From DATHBD01 sp035296325 (lineage in GTDB: Bacteria; Actinomycetota; Actinomycetes; Mycobacteriales; Micromonosporaceae): a stretch of DNA of 64,000 nt. The notes under the pieces were generated by a model. The model did no database searches. It saw only the letters and a program-made list of their open reading frames with translations, and was not told the origin of the DNA. The translations under genes were made by a program, and so were the position numbers. The stretch lies in NCBI GenBank assembly GCA_035296325.1, contig DATHBD010000023.1, positions 322,928 to 386,927 of the forward strand, written 5' to 3'. Positions 14,915 through 23,801 of the stretch are shown here, in pieces. Positions within the stretch are counted from its first letter, which is position 1; each line of letters starts with the position of its first letter.

Positions 14915-17194
14915 GTGTCCTGCCCGCTGCAACGAATGGCATTTGCGGAGGCCCCACAATGCCGCCACGCAATTGGCACCCGCACCGGTGATACGAGCCG
15001 GTGGTGCCGCGCACGTTTTCCTTCATCGGCGCCGCTCCCGGCCGATGCTCCGGTTGTGGCCGACGATGCTCACCGCGCACGGGGCACGGTGTGGATCACC
15101 ACCGGCCTCGCGGCGTTGAGCGCCGCCTGGTATGCGCAGGCCGAACCGGTCGGGGCGGGCGCGGCGGCGATCGGCTATGCGGTCGCAGCGCTGAGCGGCA
15201 TCATCGCCTGTGTCGCCGTGCACCGGCTCCGCCCGGCGGTGCCGCTCCACCCGGCCGGGCGGCGCTTCTGGCTCGGGCTGCTCATCGCCATCGGGTCCGT
15301 GAGCATCGGCTACCTGGTCCTGGCCGCCGAGATCGGCGGACGGGCGTCGGGTGCATCGCCACCGGCCATGGCCATCCCGGCGGCCGTGGCGGTGACCTTC
15401 GGGTTCGGCATCGCGATGTTGGCCGTCGCCCAGGTGCCCGCCGCCGCCCGTGGCCGTGCGGAGCGGTGGCAGATCCACCTCGACCGCACGATCGCTTCGC
15501 TCGGTTGCGCGACGGCCCTGTGGTACTTCGCGGTCCTTCCGATGCTCACCGCCCCGGCCGGCGACCTCGGCGGCGTGCCGGCCCACGCCCTGCTCGTGCC
15601 GGTCGCCGCGGTGCTGATCGCGCTCGGCGTGCGGGCGAGGACACACTTGCGGGGCCCGCCCGGCGACCTGCCGAACCGGCTTCATGCGGTGTTGCCCTCT
15701 GTCGCCATCGGCGCGGTCAGCGGGGCGCTGCTCGCGGTCGCGTTCGGTCGTCCGCACTGGCCGGTCCGATCGGTTGTACTGGCTGCGGTGGCCGTCACCG
15801 CGCTCGTCGCGGTACGCCAGTTGCTCGCCTACCAGGGCTATGCCCGACTGGCCCGGGACGTGCGCGCCAAAGATGACCGGTTGCACTACGCGGCCACCCA
15901 TGACGGGCTGACCGGCCTGGCCAACCGCGCGCTTTTCCGGGAGCGGCTCGCGGCTGCGCTCCGGCAGGACTCCGGCGCCACCGTCCTCGTGCTGGAGCTG
16001 GGTGGCTGCGAGACGGTCAACGAGTCGCTCGGTCAGGACGTGGGCGACGGGCTGCTCGGGTCCGTGGCGGTCGCTATCCGCGCCGCGGTGCAGAATGACG
16101 GCCTGCCGGCGCGAACCGGCCGCGACGAGTTCGCGGTGCTGCTCGCGGGCGCCGCTCCGGCCGGCGAAACCGTTGCCGAGCGCCTGCTCGACGCCCTCAG
16201 CCGCCCGATCGGCGAGCACCGGCTCATGGTGCAGGCGAGTGTCGGCATCGCCACCGCTGCTGCCGACACCTCACCGGACGGTGTGGTGCACCACGCGTGC
16301 GCCGCCATGCACGCCGCCAAGCAACGCGGCAATGCCGGCTATATCAGGTACCTGCCGGGTATGGAGGAGCCCGCCCGGGCTCAGATCGAACTCGGGCGTG
16401 ACCTCCGCCGGGCGCTCGACGCCGGAGAGTTCCGCCTGGTGTACCAGCCGATCATCGGCCTCGATGCCGGCCAGGTGATCGGCGTCGAGGCCCTGGTGCG
16501 GTGGGATCACCCGACGCGCGGGACGATACCGCCGGGCGATTTCGTCCCCGTCGCGGAACGGACCGGCCTCATCGTGCCGCTCGGTCGGTACGTGCTCCGG
16601 GAGGCCTGTCGTCAGGCCGCCACCTGGATCGCCGAGTTCGGACCCGATGCGTTGCAGAAGATCGCTCCGAATGTGTCGGCCCGGCAACTGCACGAGCCGG
16701 ACTTCGTTGCCGAGGTCGCCGCCGCGCTGTCGGACAGCGGGTTGTCGTGCGACCGGCTCGTCCTCGAACTGACCGAGTCCGCCGTGCTGCGTGGCAGTCA
16801 GATTTCCCGGACGCTGCACGAACTGGACCGCATGGGCATCAAGCTCGCGCTGGACGATTTCGGTACCGGCGAGTCCTCGCTGAGCCTGCTGCGATCAATC
16901 CCGGTGGCCATCATCAAGTTGGACAAGTCGTTCGTCGACGGGATCGAGATCGACGATTCCTGCCTGGCCACGCGCGACGCCAGGCAGGCGGTCGCTCGGG
17001 CGGTGATCCAGCTCGCCGGCGCACTGGGGTTGGACGCCGTTGCCGAGGGTATCGAGAACGCCGCCCAGGTGGACCGGCTGCGTGAGTTCGGGTACAGCCT
17101 GGGACAGGGTTTCCACCTGGCCCGCCCGATGTCGGCGGAGGACATGTCGCAGTTGCTCGCCGCCCAGCGCAGCGTGCTGTCTACTGCCGCGTGA
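14915..17194 (+). CDS. Membrane GGDEF-EAL protein, degenerate GGDEF, intact EAL
   Basis: The product (759 residues from the first ATG) has about seven to eight membrane helices between residues 58 and 305, then GGDEF and EAL domains. The GGDEF active loop reads GRDEF, so cyclase activity is doubtful and the domain may only bind GTP. The EAL domain keeps EALVRW, PNVSARQL, LELTES, ALDDFGTGESSL, KLDKSFV and AEGIEN, so it should hydrolyse cyclic di-GMP to pGpG. The start is uncertain: the first ~45 residues are unlike a coding N-terminus, and ATG 14936 or GTG 15056 are alternatives. Its position just past the Wsp-like operon suggests it opposes the cyclase WspR. Confidence 0.88.
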   Translation: MSCPLQRMAFAEAPQCRHAIGTRTGDTSRWCRARFPSSAPLPADAPVVADDAHRARGTVWITTGLAALSAAWYAQAEPVGAGAAAIGYAVAALSGIIACVAVHRLRPAVPLHPAGRRFWLGLLIAIGSVSIGYLVLAAEIGGRASGASPPAMAIPAAVAVTFGFGIAMLAVAQVPAAARGRAERWQIHLDRTIASLGCATALWYFAVLPMLTAPAGDLGGVPAHALLVPVAAVLIALGVRARTHLRGPPGDLPNRLHAVLPSVAIGAVSGALLAVAFGRPHWPVRSVVLAAVAVTALVAVRQLLAYQGYARLARDVRAKDDRLHYAATHDGLTGLANRALFRERLAAALRQDSGATVLVLELGGCETVNESLGQDVGDGLLGSVAVAIRAAVQNDGLPARTGRDEFAVLLAGAAPAGETVAERLLDALSRPIGEHRLMVQASVGIATAAADTSPDGVVHHACAAMHAAKQRGNAGYIRYLPGMEEPARAQIELGRDLRRALDAGEFRLVYQPIIGLDAGQVIGVEALVRWDHPTRGTIPPGDFVPVAERTGLIVPLGRYVLREACRQAATWIAEFGPDALQKIAPNVSARQLHEPDFVAEVAAALSDSGLSCDRLVLELTESAVLRGSQISRTLHELDRMGIKLALDDFGTGESSLSLLRSIPVAIIKLDKSFVDGIEIDDSCLATRDARQAVARAVIQLAGALGLDAVAEGIENAAQVDRLREFGYSLGQGFHLARPMSAEDMSQLLAAQRSVLSTAA

Positions 17195-17313
17195 GCCGGG
17201 AGCTGGCGTTCATGCAGTGTTCGACCGGACGCTCCGGTGTCCGTGGTTGATCGTGGGTTTCCATCGGATTCGTCGGACCGGAATCGGCCGGTCCACGACC
17301 CGGGAGGTCCCCT

Positions 17314-18546
17314 GTGCGTAGATCTTTGGCGATGCTGGTGGTCGGCGCGGTAACCGCCGTCGTGCCGGGCGCCGCCCCGGCGGCCGCCCATGGCGGCGAC
17401 CGAACCGTCACCTTGCGGGCGCGTGCCCTGCTGTCCGCCACCGCCTACCAGCCCGGCCCCGTGTCGGGCACCCAACTCGACCCGGTTCCGGTCAACGGCA
17501 TCACACCGCCCTTCCCGGGCCAGCCCATCCCCGGCTTTTCGGCGATCATCACCGCCACCCCCGGCGATCGCAGCGGGCGCAGACTGCTCGCGATGCCCGA
17601 CAACGGCTTCGGTGCCAAGACGAACTCCGCGGACTTCCTGCTGCGCGCCTACGAGATCCAACCCCGGTACAGCACCCACACGGTCCGCGTCAACGGGATC
17701 GTCAGCTTCCGGGACCCTGACCGGAAGGTGCCGTTTCCGATCGTCCGAGGCGAGACTGCGGAGCGACTCCTGACCGGAGCCGACTTCGACATCGAGTCGC
17801 TGCAGCGCGACGCCCGCGGTGACCTCTGGGTCGGCGACGAGTTCGGCCCGTACCTGCTGCACCTGGACCGGACAGGCAAGGTGCTGGACGCGCCGATCCC
17901 GCTGCCGGACGGGACGAAGTCGCCGCAGTCACCCGAACTCGGTGCGGGCGAGCAGCCCACCCTGCCCGCCAGTAGGGGTTTCGAGGCGATGGCTGTCAGC
18001 GGCGACGGTTGGACCCTCTACCCGGTGCTCGAGGGAGCCCGGATCGGGGATGCGGACCAGCGCCGGCGCGTGGTTTACGAGTTCGACATCCGGGCCAACC
18101 GGTACACCGGCCGGACCTGGACCTTCCGCGTCGACGCGCCCGAACTCGTGATCGGCGACGCCGCGATGTTGGACAGGGACGGGCGACGCCTGATTCTCAT
18201 CGAACGGGACAACGGCCAGGGCCCGACGGCGCTGGTGAAGCGGCTGGTGGTCACCGACCTGGACGCGGCTGACGGGGCTGGGTTGCTACCCCGGCGTACC
18301 GTTGCCGACCTGCTGCATATCGCCGACCCCCGGGGCGTGTCGACCCCCGCGCGGGCGGGGGAGTACGGCGTCGGCCCGATCTTCTCCTTTCCGCTGCAGT
18401 CCGTGGAGACGGTCCTGCCGCTTCGCGGTGATCGAGTCCTGGTAGCCAACGACAACAATTTCCCCGGAAATGACGGTCGGATCGCTGGCCGTCCGGACGA
18501 CACCGAACTCATCGAGATCACCATTCCCGGACTGGCCCGTCGTTGA
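17314..18546 (+). CDS. Secreted esterase-like (phytase-like beta-propeller) protein
   Basis: The 410-residue protein has a Sec signal peptide (RRSLAMLVVGAVTAVVPGAAPAAA) and matches the 'esterase-like activity of phytase' family: NGITPPFPGQPIPGFSAII, LLAMPDNGFG, FDIESLQRDARGDLWVGDEFGPYLLHLD, SRGFEAMAVS, and the C-terminal LVANDNNFPGNDGR. These exported propeller proteins are thought to act on phosphate esters or to bind calcium, but few have been tested. GTG 17314 sits 6 bases after GGGAGGTC. It stands alone. Confidence 0.83.
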   Translation: MRRSLAMLVVGAVTAVVPGAAPAAAHGGDRTVTLRARALLSATAYQPGPVSGTQLDPVPVNGITPPFPGQPIPGFSAIITATPGDRSGRRLLAMPDNGFGAKTNSADFLLRAYEIQPRYSTHTVRVNGIVSFRDPDRKVPFPIVRGETAERLLTGADFDIESLQRDARGDLWVGDEFGPYLLHLDRTGKVLDAPIPLPDGTKSPQSPELGAGEQPTLPASRGFEAMAVSGDGWTLYPVLEGARIGDADQRRRVVYEFDIRANRYTGRTWTFRVDAPELVIGDAAMLDRDGRRLILIERDNGQGPTALVKRLVVTDLDAADGAGLLPRRTVADLLHIADPRGVSTPARAGEYGVGPIFSFPLQSVETVLPLRGDRVLVANDNNFPGNDGRIAGRPDDTELIEITIPGLARR

Positions 18547-18859
18547 CCGAACCGCCCGGGGCAGGCCTCCCGGCCGGCGCAGTCGTGGCGTCGCGACCCG
18601 ACGGTGTCTGGATTGGACGGACGTGCCCGGCGCGGTTGCCGTACTCATGACCGAACGGGTGAGGCGGGCCCTCAGCTTCCTGATCAATTGATATACGGCG
18701 GCGAATCGATATGTTTAGCGTGCTCTCGAGCCGCCGCGCTGCGAGCCGGTGATCGTGTCCGCGCCGCACGAAGAATCCTGCCGTCCATCGGATCCCGATG
18801 CCCAGGCGGCAGGCCGTGGCGGCTCATCTGTACGCGCACCCGACCACCCGAGGAGATGC
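18547..18859. other. Intergenic region with possible promoter
   Basis: No gene seen in these 313 bases. A relatively AT-rich patch holds the palindrome ATCAATTGAT (18683-18692) and a possible promoter, TTGATA at 18688-18693 and TATGTT at 18710-18715 (16-base spacer), which would give a long leader to the gene at 18860. The final bases hold AGGAGA, that gene's ribosome binding site. Confidence 0.35.
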
Positions 18860-20011
18860 ATGAAACGCGCAATCTGTGCCCTGACGTTGGCGGCCCTGGC
18901 CGCCGGTGTCGTGGCGACGCCCGCGCACGCGGCGACCACACAGTCCACTGTGCTGCGAGCCTGCACCGATGGGTTCATCTACCCGGACAATGTCGACATG
19001 GCGACGGACGCCAACGGGGTGGTCCACGGTTTTGCGGCCTACGGCGACAGCCCCACCTGCGGGAACCGGATCCACTACTTCGAGGGCTCCGGTACGTCGT
19101 GGACGGCAGGTCGCACGGCTTTGTTCGGCACGGTGGTCAGCGTGGCCTATGACACCACCGGCACGTACCTGCTCTACATCAGTCAGGAGACTTCGACCAC
19201 CCCGCAGCTCGTCGTCGCCAAGCGCGGCCTCGACGGCCGGACCAACCGCCTGGCGGTCGTGGCCACAGTGCCGTCAACCTCCCCCGGCGAGGGCAGCGGC
19301 AGCATCGTCGCGAAGGGCGGAAAGTGGCTCGTAGCGTTCACCGGGCCGGGCAGCGCGGCCGGCGACACCGACCTCTACCAGGCCGGCAACATGTTCGGCA
19401 CGTCAACGGCCGCCACGTCCCTGGTCCGCAACAGCACCGCCGCTGACTCGTACCCGGTGCTCACCCTCGGTCCCGACGGGGCGCCCACGGTGGCCTGGCG
19501 ACGGACCGTGGGTTCCACCCAGAGCATCCGGATTGCCCGCACCACAACCGGTACCTCCTGGGCCCACCAGGCGGTCGCGACCGGACCGACGGACGCCAGG
19601 TTGAGCCAGCTCGACGTCGTGGTTTCGACGGCGGGGACGTTCACCGCCTGGACCCAGTCCCGCTTCAGCGCACACACGGTCCAGGTGGCGGACAACCTCA
19701 CCGGGTCATGGCGGGTGCAGCAGCCGCCGACCCAGTTCACCAACGGCGAAGGAGCCTGGAACCCGGTCCTGGTGGCCAGCGGCGTCAAGGTGGCGGTGGG
19801 TTACAGCACCGGAGACGAGTACCCCTCCGACGGGACGATCGTCGCCAAGCGGACCACGACGAGCGGCACGTGGACCACGCAGCCGACCGGGATCACCGCG
19901 TCCAGCATCGACTCGACCGCCGTCGTTGGCCTCGCCGTCACGGGAAGCGCCCTCACTGTGGTCGGTGCGGTCGGCAACACCATCTACGCGTCCTCCGGGT
20001 CGACGTTCTGA
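18860..20011 (+). CDS. Secreted beta-propeller-like protein of unknown function
   Basis: This 383-residue protein has a clear signal peptide (MKRAICALTLAALAAGVVATPAHA) and then repeated beta-rich units of roughly 50 residues with a sialidase/propeller flavour: DMATDANGVVHGFAAYG, SYPVLTLGPDGAPTVAWRR, SQLDVVVSTAGTFTAW and WNPVLVASGVKVAVGYS. No catalytic motif could be named. The ATG at 18860 follows AGGAGA. A perfect 18-bp hairpin terminator lies 20 bases after the stop, so it is a single-gene unit. The exported location is confident, the function is not. Confidence 0.75.
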   Translation: MKRAICALTLAALAAGVVATPAHAATTQSTVLRACTDGFIYPDNVDMATDANGVVHGFAAYGDSPTCGNRIHYFEGSGTSWTAGRTALFGTVVSVAYDTTGTYLLYISQETSTTPQLVVAKRGLDGRTNRLAVVATVPSTSPGEGSGSIVAKGGKWLVAFTGPGSAAGDTDLYQAGNMFGTSTAATSLVRNSTAADSYPVLTLGPDGAPTVAWRRTVGSTQSIRIARTTTGTSWAHQAVATGPTDARLSQLDVVVSTAGTFTAWTQSRFSAHTVQVADNLTGSWRVQQPPTQFTNGEGAWNPVLVASGVKVAVGYSTGDEYPSDGTIVAKRTTTSGTWTTQPTGITASSIDSTAVVGLAVTGSALTVVGAVGNTIYASSGSTF

Positions 20012-20030
20012 CCTAGTGGCATGACCACCG

Positions 20031-20073
20031 GCGGGCCGGTGAGCAGAGATCAGGGCTCTGCTCACCGGCCCGC
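20031..20073 (+). terminator. Perfect 18-bp stem-loop terminator
   Basis: Arms 20031-20048 and 20056-20073 are exact complements (GCGGGCCGGTGAGCAGAG) around a 7-base loop, just downstream of the secreted propeller-like gene. Confidence 0.85.
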
Positions 20074-20254
20074 GCCTCCTCGAGGACCCCGTGTTCCGCA
20101 CCGAGGGTGCTACTGCACTCAGCGGCCGGGCGAGGCGTTCCCACGCTATCCATATTTTGGGGCGGTTTCCGGGCACCGGATCCTCGCCTTCACTCAAGAG
20201 CAGCCGGAACGGGTTCGTGGCCGGCCATTACGTGCCGGGTAATTGCTCCGAGGA

Positions 20255-20283
20255 TTGACCGACGGCTAGCTTCTGGATATGTG
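20255..20283 (+). promoter_or_regulatory. Possible promoter of the small membrane protein gene
   Basis: TTGACC (20255-20260) and TATGTG (20278-20283) are separated by 17 bases and lie about 40 bases before the ATG at 20325. The -35 is good, the -10 weak. Confidence 0.4.
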
Positions 20284-20324
20284 GTACGCGACCCCTCGGT
20301 CGCTCACCGACAGAAGGGAAAGAA

Positions 20325-20759
20325 ATGACCGTCACATCCTCCGCGGCGTCACTGTCCACGCCGATTTCTCCCCGCACCGACAAACTGCTTCGGGTGGTGC
20401 TCAAGCTGGATGCGGTGGTGACAGCCGCGAACGGGTTGATGTACCTGGCGCTGGCCGGACCCCTGCACGATGCATTGGGAGTTCCCACCGCCGTTCTGTA
20501 CCCGGTGGGGATTTTCCTGCTCCTCTACGGCGGCGCGGTGTGGGCGGTGGCCACCCGGCGCGCCATCAGCCGCCTCGCCGTGTGGGCAATCATTGCTGTC
20601 AATGTAACGTGGGCGCTCGCCAGCGCGGATGTGGTGATCACCGACGCGATGTCAGCGACCGCTCTTGGTCAGGTTTGGTTGGTTCTGCAGGCGCTGACGG
20701 TCGCCGGTTTTGCTGCGCTGCAGTACGTCGGTCTCAAGCGGAGTGCCGCCCGCCGCTGA
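20325..20759 (+). CDS. Small integral membrane protein, four helices
   Basis: The 144-residue product has four hydrophobic segments: LDAVVTAANGLMYLALAG, VLYPVGIFLLLYGGAVWAVA, LAVWAIIAVNVTWALASA and GQVWLVLQALTVAGFAALQYV. The N-terminal ~25 residues are Ser/Thr-rich and cytoplasmic by the positive-inside rule. It resembles unnamed actinobacterial membrane proteins; no function can be assigned. AAGGGA sits well before the ATG. It may share a transcript with the next small membrane protein gene about 90 bases downstream. Confidence 0.75.
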   Translation: MTVTSSAASLSTPISPRTDKLLRVVLKLDAVVTAANGLMYLALAGPLHDALGVPTAVLYPVGIFLLLYGGAVWAVATRRAISRLAVWAIIAVNVTWALASADVVITDAMSATALGQVWLVLQALTVAGFAALQYVGLKRSAARR

Positions 20760-20850
20760 GCCGACCCTGCCGGCACACCCTTCCGGGGCGGCGCCGGTTG
20801 TGCTGATGGCCCACAATGGTCCCGGTCAGCGAATGGTCCGGGGGGATGTG

Positions 20851-21273
20851 ATGGTCGTGCTCTGGCTTGCGGCGGTGGCTCTGCCGGTCGCGCTCGGCAT
20901 CGTGTTGTTCGGCACACTGCTGGCATGGATCAGTGGTGATGTCGTTGCGGGGGCGGCGACGGCGATTGGCCAGTCCATCGGCGTGGCGTGGGTGACCGTG
21001 ACCGTGGTACTCGTCGTCTTCGTCCGGTGGGCCGCGGCGAAGGCGGAGCGGGCCAGCCGCTTCACCGCTGACGAGCGGCCCAGGTGGTTCGGCAGCCGGG
21101 CCTGGTTTCTCGCGCTGCCGAGCGTCATGGTCGGCGCGCGACTGGTGCAGACGCGGCTGGCGGGGGAGTTCGACGCTCTGGCGGTCGTCGCCGCACTAAT
21201 CGCGGCGGTGGTGGTGACTCTGGTGACGCTCGGCGTACTTCTTGCGACGGACCGGCGCAGGGCGAGCCCTTGA
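20851..21273 (+). CDS. Small integral membrane protein
   Basis: About 140 residues with four membrane helices: VLWLAAVALPVALGIVLFGTLLAWI, SIGVAWVTVTVVLVVFVRWAA, FLALPSVMVGARLV and VAALIAAVVVTLVTLGVLLA. A charged loop (KAERASRFTADERPRW) lies between helices two and three. I favour ATG 20851, which has a G-rich Shine-Dalgarno-like run six bases upstream; ATG 20833 or 20806 would lengthen it. Function unknown. Confidence 0.6.
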   Translation: MVVLWLAAVALPVALGIVLFGTLLAWISGDVVAGAATAIGQSIGVAWVTVTVVLVVFVRWAAAKAERASRFTADERPRWFGSRAWFLALPSVMVGARLVQTRLAGEFDALAVVAALIAAVVVTLVTLGVLLATDRRRASP

Positions 21274-21340
21274 CTGGATCCGCACCTCGCGACTGGGTCG
21301 GCCAGCCTGGCGAGGCTGCGGCAGGGGACCGGCTCTGTTG

Positions 21341-21532
21341 TCACTCCCGGCGTCGGTCGATGATCGCTCCCTCCAGCCGAAGGCCGATGCCGATGACAAC
21401 CAGCAGCCCAGCGACCAGGTAATGCCTGGTCTCGTCGGTGGAAGTGCCCACGGCCGCGAGCAGGACCCCGGCCACCAGCGCCATGCTGCCCGCGACTCGC
21501 GTCGCAGCGATCCGGCCGCGGTTCGCACCCAT
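21341..21532 (-). CDS. Very small membrane protein (63 residues)
   Basis: Two hydrophobic segments, VAGSMALVAGVLLAAVGT and YLVAGLLVVIGIGLRLEGAII, with a basic N-terminus (GANRGRIAATR) and a charged C-terminus (DRRRE). It is convergent with the upstream membrane protein gene. The pattern of hydrophobic residues is coherent and codon third positions are G/C-biased, so I consider it a real gene of unknown function. The 290 bases between its start and the next gene show nothing I can name. Confidence 0.5.
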   Translation of the reverse strand: MGANRGRIAATRVAGSMALVAGVLLAAVGTSTDETRHYLVAGLLVVIGIGLRLEGAIIDRRRE

Positions 21533-21820
21533 GACGTGAAGCGTACCGGGGTGATCGCGGCCGGGCGGGCCGGTGGCTGACGGTTCGCGCCAAGCGTACG
21601 GTCGCCCCCGAAGGCGGAACGGCGGTGACCTCGCCGCGGCGCCCTACCACGTACGCCGGCAGGGCAGGGACGTGCTGGAGCTGCGTGTCGAGCCGTGCGC
21701 AGTCGAGGTGTTCCTCGACGGATGGGGCGCGGCTACACCGGGTCCGACGGTTGGTGGTGCTGAGCGGATATCGGCCGGCCCGGCAGGTCGACGATTTCGA
21801 GAGCTGGTAGGCAGGTCAAC

Positions 21821-22513
21821 GTGACCGACGAACTGCACGGACCGCAGGACGAGGCTGCACCAACCGCGAAAGGCTCCGATGCCGCGACCCTCCGTGCGCG
21901 GCTGCGGCACGTGTACTGGATCGGTGGCGGAAGCGGTGCCGGCAAGTCGACAATCGCTCGTCGCATCGCGGACCGGTACGGCCTGCGTCTGTACGCGACC
22001 GACGACGTGATGTCGGATCATGCCGTCCGGAGCACGCCCGCGGACAGTCCGTTCCTGAGCGAGTTCATGGCCATGGACATGGACGAGCGGTGGGTGAACA
22101 GATCTCCGGAGACCATGTTGGAAACCTTCCACTGGTTTCGAGGTGAGGGCTTCGGCCTCATCGCCGAAGACCTCGGCCGTCTTCCGGGGACGCCGTGTGT
22201 GATCGCCGAGGGGTTCCGCCTGTTGCCCCGCCTGGTGAAGCCGATCCTCGCCGTACCCGGCCATGCCGTCTGGCTCCTCCCGACGCCGGACTTCCGTCGG
22301 GCGGCGTTCGAAAGCCGCGGTTCGCTGTGGGAGATCGCGCGGAAGACCGGCGACCCCGACCGGGCCCTGCGCAATCTGCTCGAACGGGATCGCCAGTTCA
22401 CCGAACGCCTCCACGACGAGGCGCGGCGCCTGCAACTACCGGTCGTGGAGGTCGACGCCGCGATGACCGAAGATGATCTTTTCGCACGGGTGACCGCGGC
22501 GTTCGGGTTGTGA
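21821..22513 (+). CDS. P-loop NTPase, small-molecule kinase-like
   Basis: The 230-residue cytoplasmic protein has a Walker A motif GGGSGAGKST after VYWIG (near residue 33), YATDD as a likely substrate or metal site, a central CVIAEGFRLLPRL strand (Walker B-like position), and a LID-like basic stretch. This is the pattern of the AAA/shikimate-kinase-like phosphotransferases often annotated as hypothetical kinases. The substrate is unknown. The GTG start at 21821 follows GCAGGTC. It is convergent with the FnIII-CBM2 gene, with 13 bp between stops. Confidence 0.75.
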   Translation: MTDELHGPQDEAAPTAKGSDAATLRARLRHVYWIGGGSGAGKSTIARRIADRYGLRLYATDDVMSDHAVRSTPADSPFLSEFMAMDMDERWVNRSPETMLETFHWFRGEGFGLIAEDLGRLPGTPCVIAEGFRLLPRLVKPILAVPGHAVWLLPTPDFRRAAFESRGSLWEIARKTGDPDRALRNLLERDRQFTERLHDEARRLQLPVVEVDAAMTEDDLFARVTAAFGL

Positions 22514-22526
22514 CCGGAACCGAGAC

Positions 22527-23594
22527 TCAGCTCGGCGGAGGAGGCGGTGGCTCTCCGCACCGCCGGCCGTTGAGGGTGAAGTGCATTGGCACACCATTGG
22601 CAGCGTTCCAAGTTCCGAGGAAGGCGAATTCGACGCTGCCACCGGACGGGATCCTGGCATTCCAGGCTGCGTTGCGGACGGTGACCGACCCTGCCTCCTG
22701 CCGATCCAACACGCCGTGCCAGAGATGGCGCACGGTCTGGCCGTCCTGGAACAGCCAACCAAACTGCCATCCGGAGACCAGCTCGGCGGAGGTGTTGGTG
22801 ACCCGGACGGCAGCCTGGAACCCGCCCGGCCACTGGCTGGTGACGCGGTACTGCACCCGACACCACGGCACTGAGCCAGCGGTGGTGACCGTCACCGGAG
22901 GTGACAGCGGAGACAGGTTTCCCGCCTCGTCCACGGCCCGCACCACAAACGTGTAGGTCGTGTCCGGCGACAGGTTGAAGACCATCGAACTCCGCAGGTC
23001 GCCGATCGGCGTCGGTAGCGGGCTCGACAGCATCCCGATGAGCTCGCCGCCCACCACCCGGAATATCTGGTACCTGGCCACGTAGGCGTCGTCTGTCGAT
23101 GCCTGCCAGGTGAGCATGAGCGAGTAGCCGGTGATTCGGGAGGCCACCGGGGTGCCGGGCGCGGTTGGCGGAGCATGGTCCCCGGGCTCCAGGGTCACCT
23201 GCACCGTGCTGGTCGACGGTGACAGGTTGCCGGCGGCGTCGAACGCGCTGACCCAGAACCGGTAGGTGCGCGACCGCATCAGGCCGGTGATGGTGATGGA
23301 GTTGGTCGCGGTGACACGCGTGCGGACGGTGTCCTCGAACACCTCGCGCACCTGGTAGCCGGCCACCGCGACATCGTCTACGGACGCCGCCCACCGCAGT
23401 GTCAGTGACGTGGTGGTGACGTCGGTAACCTCCACAGGCCCGGGCTCGGTCGGGGGGACCGCGTCGGAAGGGGCAGCGCTGGCCGGCGCCGCCAGGGTGA
23501 CCGCCACCAGCGTGGCGAGCAACGGCACGAGGAGCGTGGGCCGTCGGCGGGAGGACCTCGCCGTCACCCGGCTCGCGATACCCAAGCGCAGCAT
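22527..23594 (-). CDS. Secreted FnIII-FnIII-CBM2 protein (copy 1)
   Basis: The 355-residue protein has a basic N-terminus and signal peptide (PTLLVPLLATLVAVTLAAPASA), two fibronectin type III modules (about 48-138 and 142-238; signature TSLTLRWAASVDDVAVAGYQV and DTTYTFVVRAVDEAGNLSP), and a C-terminal family 2 carbohydrate-binding module (CRVQYRVTSQWPGGFQAAVRVTN ... FTLNGRRC) with the two terminal cysteines. There is no catalytic domain. CBM2 binds cellulose or xylan, so this should coat or tether insoluble polysaccharide. A close paralogue lies at 26784 in the opposite orientation, and a diverged one at 62324. ATG 23594 follows GAGGTGGCGGC. Confidence 0.88.
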   Translation of the reverse strand: MLRLGIASRVTARSSRRRPTLLVPLLATLVAVTLAAPASAAPSDAVPPTEPGPVEVTDVTTTSLTLRWAASVDDVAVAGYQVREVFEDTVRTRVTATNSITITGLMRSRTYRFWVSAFDAAGNLSPSTSTVQVTLEPGDHAPPTAPGTPVASRITGYSLMLTWQASTDDAYVARYQIFRVVGGELIGMLSSPLPTPIGDLRSSMVFNLSPDTTYTFVVRAVDEAGNLSPLSPPVTVTTAGSVPWCRVQYRVTSQWPGGFQAAVRVTNTSAELVSGWQFGWLFQDGQTVRHLWHGVLDRQEAGSVTVRNAAWNARIPSGGSVEFAFLGTWNAANGVPMHFTLNGRRCGEPPPPPPS

Positions 23595-23690
23595 GCCGCC
23601 ACCTCACCTCGTCTACCGGCCGGCCGGGGCGCCAGGTCGATGGCAGTGGCCGTCGTCGAAACCATTGTCGTGGATGGCGCCCCTTCGCGG
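22527..23690 (-). repeat. Inverted duplication, left copy (FnIII-CBM2 gene plus leader)
   Basis: Coding sequence and about 90 upstream bases are closely similar, in opposite orientation, to 26700-27854. Examples are the shared leader words GACGACGGCCACTGC and GAGGTGGCGGCATGCTG and the coding word ATCACCATCACCGGCCTGATG-like stretch. Exact identity was not computed. Confidence 0.7.
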
Positions 23691-23801
23691 CAGGGTCCGG
23701 CCTCCACAGTGCACCATCGGGCAGCGCCCGCCGGCGCGGTCATGGCCGGCGCCGCGGCGATCGCTGCGCTGATCGGCGCGGCGGTCTACCGGCGCCGCGA
23801 C

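Noticed and set aside
21573..21824. 83-residue open frame before the P-loop kinase gene
   Set aside because: Overlapping frames in the same stretch look equally good or bad, there is no ribosome binding site, and no domain is recognisable.
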